DNA of 64,000 bases from NCBI RefSeq assembly GCF_014385105.1, contig NZ_JACRTE010000008.1:15139-79138 (forward strand), given 5' to 3'. Below the pieces are notes generated by a model that worked only from the letters and a program-made list of their open reading frames with translations, did no database searches and had not been told where the DNA came from. Shown here piece after piece: positions 58,846-64,000 of this stretch. Source of the DNA: Qingrenia yutianensis (GTDB lineage Bacteria; Bacillota; Clostridia; UMGS1810). The position numbers and the translations under genes are program-made. Every line of letters starts with the position of its first letter. The first letter of the stretch is position 1.

Positions 58846-59668
58846 TATAGCCCTTGCGGTAATCATGCTTATTATGTCACTGTTTTTCCTGTTTCCGGTG
58901 ATTTGGATGCTTGCAAACTCTTTTAAGCCGGATGCGGCAATCACGGCGGATATGAATTCGGCAATGGCATTTGTACCACCCGCACCGGGAAAAGGTTTTT
59001 TTGATAACTACAAGGCAATTCTTTTTAATACAAGCTTTATACGCTATATGCTAAACACATTATTCTATGCGGCAATAATGATTGTCTCCGGTATAATAGT
59101 AAACGGGCTTGCGGGGTATGCGCTTGCAAAAATCAAGTTTCCTTTCCGTGACAGATGGCTTGCGGTAATCATGATGCTTATGGTTATACCGACAGAAACA
59201 ATTATCACAATAAACTTTATGTTTGTTTCTAAAATGGGTCTTCTTAATACCGTTTTCGGATATATTCTTCCGATGATTGTAAATCCGTTTAACATTTTCT
59301 TATTCAGGCAAGTTTTCGTAGCCTTACCGGATGATGTATGGGAAGCGGCACAGCTTGACCATTGCAACCCCGTAAAGTATTTTTTCACAATGGTTCTGCC
59401 AATGTCTAAAACCGTTGTGGCAACAGTAAGTGTTTTTACTTTCCTTAATGTATGGAATGACTATCTTTGGCCGTCGCTTGTTTTTACATCAAGCAATCTT
59501 TTAACGGCACAAATCGGTCTTAATTCCATCACATCCAATGACAATACGACAATGGGGCAAACACTTGCGGTTATCACGCTTATTACAATTCCGGTTATAA
59601 TAATCTATTCGCTTTTCTCAAAACAAATTGTGGAAGGTGTTATTTCAACAGGTTCTAAGGAGGGTTAA
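58817..59668 (+). CDS. Sugar ABC transporter permease (MalG type)
   Basis: A 283-residue permease with six helices and the EAA loop WEAAQLDHCNPVKYFFTMVL (about 175-194). The C terminus (SKQIVEGVISTGSKEG) is typical of MalG-like partners. AAGGAGG precedes ATG 58817, inside the MalF-type gene. Confidence 0.92.
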   Translation: MKRKKQKIFNIALAVIMLIMSLFFLFPVIWMLANSFKPDAAITADMNSAMAFVPPAPGKGFFDNYKAILFNTSFIRYMLNTLFYAAIMIVSGIIVNGLAGYALAKIKFPFRDRWLAVIMMLMVIPTETIITINFMFVSKMGLLNTVFGYILPMIVNPFNIFLFRQVFVALPDDVWEAAQLDHCNPVKYFFTMVLPMSKTVVATVSVFTFLNVWNDYLWPSLVFTSSNLLTAQIGLNSITSNDNTTMGQTLAVITLITIPVIIIYSLFSKQIVEGVISTGSKEG

Positions 59669-59671
59669 ACT

Positions 59672-60766
59672 ATGAGTTTTATAGAAATGAAAAATGTGTG
59701 CAAAAGATATGCGGGTGCAGAAAAGAATTCGGTTACCGATTTTAATCTTTCAATAGAAAAAGGCGAATTTATCGCATTTGTAGGACCTTCGGGATGCGGA
59801 AAATCGACGACGCTCAGAATGATAGCCGGATTTGAAGAAATAACAAGCGGCGATTTGTATATTAACGGAAATCGTATGAACACGGTGTTGCCGCGTGATA
59901 GAGGCATTTCAATGGTATTTCAAAACTATGCTCTTTATCCGCATATGACGGTTGAGAAGAATATTTCATACGGTCTTAAAAATATGAAGGTTCCAAAAGA
60001 CGAAATTAACAGAAAAGTGGACTGGGCAATCGATGTTTTGGGTCTTTCGGAATACAGGTACAGAAAGCCGAAAAATCTTTCGGGCGGACAACGCCAAAGA
60101 GTCGCTCTCGGGCGTGCGATTGTGAAAAATCAAGAATTGTTTCTTATGGACGAACCTCTTTCAAATCTTGATGCAAAGCTAAGAGTCAGCATGAGAACGG
60201 AAATAAGCAGACTTCATCGTGAACTCGGAAGCACTACTATTTATGTGACGCACGACCAGGTTGAGGCTATGACGATGGCGGATCGAATTGTAAATATGAA
60301 AGACGGCATTATTCAGCAAGTCGGAAAACCGATGGATCTTTATGAACACCCGGCAAATAAATTTGTGGCAGGATTTATAGGTTCGCCCCAAATGAATTTT
60401 TATGATGTTAATGTTAAGGGAAACACTGTTGTGTTCTCTGACGGAAGCAGTATTGATCTTCCCGATTCCGTTATGTCGCATCTCGCCGGAAAAGAAGGCG
60501 AATTTATTATTGGAATCCGAGGCGAGGATATTAAGGTTGATGCACAAAATATGGATCTTTATAAAGAGAATAAAATGTTTGCAACTGTAGAAAATGTCGA
60601 AATTATGGGAAATGAGAATAACCTTTATTTCAACTTTGCAAACACCCAAACAATTGCAAGAGTTTCAAAATACGAAATAAGCAAGCCGGGCGATACCATC
60701 GATTTTGTGTTTATTCCGTCAAGAATACATTTTTTTGATAAACAGACAGAGAAAAGTCTTTTCTGA
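59672..60766 (+). CDS. Sugar ABC transporter ATPase (MsmK/UgpC type)
   Basis: A 364-residue ATPase: Walker A GPSGCGKST, Q-loop MVFQNYALYPHMTV, signature LSGGQRQRVALGRAIV, Walker B LFLMDEPLSNLDAKLR and H-loop YVTHDQVEAMTMADRI, then a TOBE-like C-terminal regulatory domain. It lies 3 bases past the permease stop. Many Clostridia share one such ATPase between transporters; here it is encoded within the operon. Confidence 0.93.
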   Translation: MSFIEMKNVCKRYAGAEKNSVTDFNLSIEKGEFIAFVGPSGCGKSTTLRMIAGFEEITSGDLYINGNRMNTVLPRDRGISMVFQNYALYPHMTVEKNISYGLKNMKVPKDEINRKVDWAIDVLGLSEYRYRKPKNLSGGQRQRVALGRAIVKNQELFLMDEPLSNLDAKLRVSMRTEISRLHRELGSTTIYVTHDQVEAMTMADRIVNMKDGIIQQVGKPMDLYEHPANKFVAGFIGSPQMNFYDVNVKGNTVVFSDGSSIDLPDSVMSHLAGKEGEFIIGIRGEDIKVDAQNMDLYKENKMFATVENVEIMGNENNLYFNFANTQTIARVSKYEISKPGDTIDFVFIPSRIHFFDKQTEKSLF

Positions 60767-60778
60767 AAGGAGAACATT

Positions 60779-62074
60779 ATGCAAAAAATTCATTTTAAGG
60801 CTCCAAACTGCTGGATAAATGACCCCAACGGGTTTATATGGTATAAAGGCCGATATCATTTGTTTTATCAATGTTTTCCGTATTCCGCGCATTGGGGAAG
60901 AATGCATTGGGGACACGCCGTAAGCACAGATCTCGTAAACTGGGAGGAAAAAGGCATTGCTCTTTTTCCGTCCAAGACAGATGACAGAAGCGGATGCTTT
61001 TCGGGCAGTGCGATTGAATATAAAGACAAAATGTATATTTACTATACGGGAGTGAATTATACTGAAGAAGATCCCGAAAATATAAACTGCTGTATTGATG
61101 ATACATTCACGGCGGCACAGCTTATGATAACTTCAGAAGATGGTATGAAATTCGACAATATAACGGACAAAAAAACCGTTATTCCACCCATAGAAGATAA
61201 AAAAATAGGCGACAAAAATCATACTCGCGACCCTAAAGTGTGGCGCGGCAAAGATGCATGGTATATGGTTCTCGGAAGTACCGTCGATAAAAACGGCAGA
61301 CTGCTTTTCTATAAGAGCTCGGACTTGAAAACATGGCAATATCTCAACTATTGCGAAAAAGACGGCTTCGGCTGGATGTGGGAATGTCCCGATTTCTTCG
61401 AGATTGACGGAAAGGGAGTGACAATCTTCTCCCCGATGGGATTTTTCAATGACGGAAACGGATATGATTCCGTTGCGGTTTGCATGCTTTCTTCATTCGA
61501 TGAAAATACAGGCAAAATGGAGCTTTCCGAGAATTATCAGCTTTTTGATTACGGAATTGACCTTTATGCACCTCAAAGCACGACCGATGAGGACGGAAAC
61601 CGTGTTGTTATTGCCTGGGCGAGAATGCCCGAGGCGGTTATCACCGAAAAAGGCGAATGGTGCGGTATGATGTGTATTCCGAGAATTGTCGATATAAAGA
61701 ATAATCATGTATATATAAGACCGCATACGAATGTTAAAAATTCATTTGTAACAAAGCTGTCTGCCCCGAAAAAATCAGGGTATATGCTGAAAACAACACT
61801 AAAAAACGGAGAAAGCATCAATGTCGGCGGATACGTAATAAAGCGTGAAAACGATAAGATTACGACGGATCGTTCAGAAGTATTTAACATAAAGGGTAAC
61901 TACAGACTTATTGCCGAAACCCCTGTTATTAACGACGGATATGAACTTGAGATTTATGTCGATGAGCATCTCGTTGAAGTATTTATCAATAACGGCGAAT
62001 ATGTTATAAGCAATGTTGTATATGGTCTTACTGAAGAAATTACAGGTAAAAATTATGACTTATATTCTGCGTAG
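60779..62074 (+). CDS. GH32 beta-fructosidase (sucrose-6-phosphate hydrolase/invertase type)
   Basis: A 431-residue glycosidase hydrolysing beta-fructosyl bonds. Nucleophile Asp15 in NDPNG, the stabiliser Asp in TRDPKVW (about 150) and acid/base Glu in WECPDFFEI (about 204). FSGSA, the GH32 second motif, lies near 79. The C-terminal beta-sandwich is present but short. No signal peptide is seen, so it acts inside the cell on sugar brought in by the ABC transporter, which delivers unphosphorylated substrate. Confidence 0.93.
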   Translation: MQKIHFKAPNCWINDPNGFIWYKGRYHLFYQCFPYSAHWGRMHWGHAVSTDLVNWEEKGIALFPSKTDDRSGCFSGSAIEYKDKMYIYYTGVNYTEEDPENINCCIDDTFTAAQLMITSEDGMKFDNITDKKTVIPPIEDKKIGDKNHTRDPKVWRGKDAWYMVLGSTVDKNGRLLFYKSSDLKTWQYLNYCEKDGFGWMWECPDFFEIDGKGVTIFSPMGFFNDGNGYDSVAVCMLSSFDENTGKMELSENYQLFDYGIDLYAPQSTTDEDGNRVVIAWARMPEAVITEKGEWCGMMCIPRIVDIKNNHVYIRPHTNVKNSFVTKLSAPKKSGYMLKTTLKNGESINVGGYVIKRENDKITTDRSEVFNIKGNYRLIAETPVINDGYELEIYVDEHLVEVFINNGEYVISNVVYGLTEEITGKNYDLYSA

Positions 62075-62088
62075 TGAGGTGAAATGAA

Positions 62089-63288
62089 ATGAAAAAATAT
62101 GATGTGACAGCTCTCGGAGAATTGCTTATAGACTTTACCGAAAACGGAACGAGTCAACAGGGAAATCCGTTATTCGAGGCAAATCCCGGCGGTGCACCGT
62201 GCAATGTGCTTGCGATGCTTTCAAAGCTTGGCAAAAAAACAGCCTTTATCGGTAAGGTGGGTAATGATATGTTTGGAAGGCAGCTTTCCGATGCGGTGAA
62301 AAGTGAGGGGATAAATACGGATGGCATTATTTTTGATCAATCAGTGCCGACAACTCTTGCGTTTGTTCATACCGGCGCAAACGGTGAAAGAGAATTCAGC
62401 TTTATAAGAAACCCCGGAGCGGACATGATGCTGACGAAAGATGAGGTTAATGCGGATTTAATAAGAGAGTCAAGAATATTCCATTTCGGAACACTTTCAT
62501 CTACTCACAGCGGTGTTCGCAAGGCTACAAGGTTTGCTGTTGAGACGGCAATAAGAAACGGGGCTTTAATTTCTTTTGACCCAAATCTCCGTGAACCGCT
62601 GTGGAAAAGCCTTGATGACGCACGAGCCGAAATAGAATACGGATTTTCAAAATGCAATATACTGAAAATATCAGATAATGAAATTGAATTTATGTTCGGG
62701 CATAATGATTATGATAAAGCTTCAATGCAGCTTTTTGAAAAATATCCGAATATTCAGCTTGTATTTATAACTCTCGGGGCTGACGGAAGTTGTGCATATA
62801 CAAGAAGTGCAAAAGCAAAATCACCTGTTTATAATGTTACATCAATCGAAAAAACAGGCGCCGGAGATACTTTTTTCGGCTGTGCATTAAGCTTTGTGAC
62901 AGACGATGATATTTCTGCGTTTGACAACAGAAAGCTAAAAAAAATCCTGGACTTTGCAAATGCGGGAGCTTCGCTTATTACCACAAAAAAAGGTGCACTT
63001 AAAGTAATGCCGAGCAAAGAGGATATTTTGGCTCTTATCGGCGATACGAAGATAAGTGAAATTAAAATAAAACTGGATACTGTTGATGATGTGAAAGAAT
63101 TCGTAGAATATGTTACCGACTTCGGCTGTGATTTTGAGATAGTTGCAGACAGATTTGTTGTTGATGCAAAATCCATTATGGGAATTTTCAGCGTGGATTT
63201 AAGCAAAGACTTGACGCTTGTTATTGGGACAAACGACAAAACCGAAATCGACAGAATTAAAAAAACAATACAAAAATTCGTTGTGTAA
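62089..63288 (+). CDS. PfkB-family fructokinase fused to an HPr-like domain
   Basis: A 399-residue protein. Residues 1-315 form a fructokinase: GELLIDFTENG, NPGGAPCNVLAMLSKLGKK, FDPNLREPLW and the catalytic GAGDTFFGCALSF (Asp near 262). Residues about 320-399 look like an HPr domain: KIKLDTVDDVKEFVEYVTDF and VDAKSIMGIFSVDLSKDLTL, with the Ser46-type Ser in AKSIMGIF but no His15-type GLHARP motif. It would phosphorylate fructose from the GH32 step; the extra domain suggests regulation by HPr kinase or docking. Confidence 0.88.
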   Translation: MKKYDVTALGELLIDFTENGTSQQGNPLFEANPGGAPCNVLAMLSKLGKKTAFIGKVGNDMFGRQLSDAVKSEGINTDGIIFDQSVPTTLAFVHTGANGEREFSFIRNPGADMMLTKDEVNADLIRESRIFHFGTLSSTHSGVRKATRFAVETAIRNGALISFDPNLREPLWKSLDDARAEIEYGFSKCNILKISDNEIEFMFGHNDYDKASMQLFEKYPNIQLVFITLGADGSCAYTRSAKAKSPVYNVTSIEKTGAGDTFFGCALSFVTDDDISAFDNRKLKKILDFANAGASLITTKKGALKVMPSKEDILALIGDTKISEIKIKLDTVDDVKEFVEYVTDFGCDFEIVADRFVVDAKSIMGIFSVDLSKDLTLVIGTNDKTEIDRIKKTIQKFVV

Positions 63289-63402
63289 AAATATTTATCC
63301 GTTATTTCCGCTTTTTACAGAGGTTTAATTGTGATATTGACAAACACTTGTCAGAAAGGCAATCATGTTTACGGTGAATAATAATAATAATATTTTATCT
63401 AT

Positions 63403-63439
63403 GACCTGTGAGGATTTATTCCCTTGCAGGTCTTTTTTG
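63403..63439 (+). terminator. Terminator of the sugar operon
   Basis: GACCTGT (63403-63409) pairs with GCAGGTC (63426-63432), with one G-T pair, followed by TTTTTTG. Confidence 0.75.
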
Positions 63440-63546
63440 TTTAATGTGTATAATCATACCTTTGACACGAAATGTCGAACCCTTGACACGAAAGGTCGGG
63501 ATAAATTTTTGCGGTTTCATTTTTTGATTGAAACAGATAATTTTAG

Positions 63547-63666
63547 GCAAATTTGGCGTAAAAAATGTGCGGCAGATGATGAGAAATCATTAACTGAAAA
63601 CAGCACTTTTACACGATGTATTCCGAAAACCGCACAGGCAAAAGGTTTATTTGAAACCGAAATAGT
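63547..63666 (+). repeat. Dispersed repeat, copy B
   Basis: The counterpart of 55241-55363, in direct orientation about 8.3 kb away. The right end joins the transposase-like frame that starts at about 63667, whereas copy A is followed by the repressor gene. Confidence 0.75.
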
Positions 63667-64000
63667 CAGCGTGAACTTGAATCGGAAATACGCTCACTCC
63701 GCAAGCAACTTGCCGAGAAAGATGAGGTCATTGATGTATTAAAAAAATCCGTCGGCATATTTTCGAAACTATATAGGACAAGTATCGTTTCATTGATGCT
63801 AATTGCTCTGAGGTCTCTGTAGATAAATTATGCCGGCTGCTCGAAATCTCTCGGAGCGGCTATTATGCTTGAAAAAACCGCGGTGTGTCAGCTCGTAAGC
63901 AGCATGAACAAAAACTTTTGCGTATTTTAATATCATTTCATGAAAGGTATCCGGCAGCCGGACTCGATGCTTTGGCCGCCATGATAAGAAAAGAGTCTCC
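63667..64000 (+). pseudogene. IS3-family transposase remnant, runs off the window
   Basis: One frame from 63667 reads ELESEIRSLRKQLAEKDEVI then VLKKSVGIFSKL, the coiled-coil end of an IS3 OrfA. In the -1 frame from 63780 comes YRFIDANCSEVSVDKLCRLL, EISRSGYYA, a TGA at 63870-63872 where IS3 OrfB has Trp, then RKQHEQKLLRILISFHERYP to the window end. The OrfA start is missing and OrfB has a stop, so the copy is dead. Confidence 0.75.

Larger units (their letters stand above)
63289..64000. other. Gene-poor right edge
   Basis: After the fructokinase come a terminator (63403-63439), a spacer with two similar GACACGAAAxGTCG blocks (63473-63499), copy B of the dispersed repeat (63547-63666) and an IS3-type transposase remnant to the window edge. 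No intact gene is seen. Confidence 0.7.

Overview
The window looks like a gut-type Clostridia (Bacillota) chromosome carrying a large integrative and conjugative element (ICE). Evidence for this is the strong AGGAGG-type ribosome binding sites, frequent TTG/GTG starts, a Tn916/Tn1549-style transfer and recombination module, and clostridial housekeeping genes (PrsA-like foldase, S11 carboxypeptidase, ECF vitamin transporters, DUF896, DUF1540). No 16S rRNA is present, so I do not name a genus. The left edge cuts through a gene; the right edge cuts through an insertion-sequence remnant.

Region 1 (1-2398) is the right end of a serine-recombinase element: an IstB/DnaC-like ATPase, a TnpW-like peptide and a large resolvase/invertase. 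It sits inside a Maff2-type gene of the ICE, of which only the last 30 codons remain (2399-2491). Region 2 (2495-25300) is the ICE transfer backbone: VirB6/TrbL, PrgI and VirB4 homologues, an NlpC/P60 wall hydrolase, DUF4315/DUF4366 proteins, topoisomerase III, large ArdA-, ArdC- and YodL-like proteins, small helper proteins, a toxin-antitoxin pair, two DNA methyltransferase genes (one killed by a stop codon), and a MobC/relaxase pair beside a candidate oriT. Region 3 (25830-32262) is visibly AT-richer cargo: a small HTH protein, a VanR/VanS-like two-component system, a MacAB-like adaptor/ATPase/permease, a lipoprotein and a D,D-carboxypeptidase. It sits where vanB operons sit in Tn1549-like elements and may answer to lipid II or cell-wall antibiotics. 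Region 4 (32777-35660) is the Tn916-like regulation and recombination end: sigma factor, HTH protein, Xis, Int and arm-type repeats.

The chromosome follows from about 35660. It holds a dacF-rluB-GNAT operon, a foldase, tRNA-Leu, tRNA-Arg and two tRNA-Pro genes, a PHP phosphoesterase, an EamA transporter, ECF transporters with a pyridoxine-type kinase, a dehydrogenase, a degraded IS200-type transposase, a split chromate transporter, a Ktr potassium operon that ends in KdpDE-like regulators, and a LacI-controlled ABC/GH32/fructokinase operon for sucrose or fructosides. The fructokinase carries an HPr-like C-terminal domain.

Three things stand out. First, four separate local direct duplications lie within 17 kb of chromosome (36.5, 41.9, 46.7 and 51.3 kb), each leaving truncated gene copies; the largest has two substitutions between copies. 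Second, several genes are broken by single changes: MT-A70 methyltransferase, an XRE regulator, a LacI repressor with a short A tract, and transposases. Third, there are possible new features in the ICE: a two-frame methyltransferase locus, a pair of 50-nt hairpins with compensatory changes, a C-terminal tail shared by five ICE proteins, and the carboxypeptidase/ABC cargo module.
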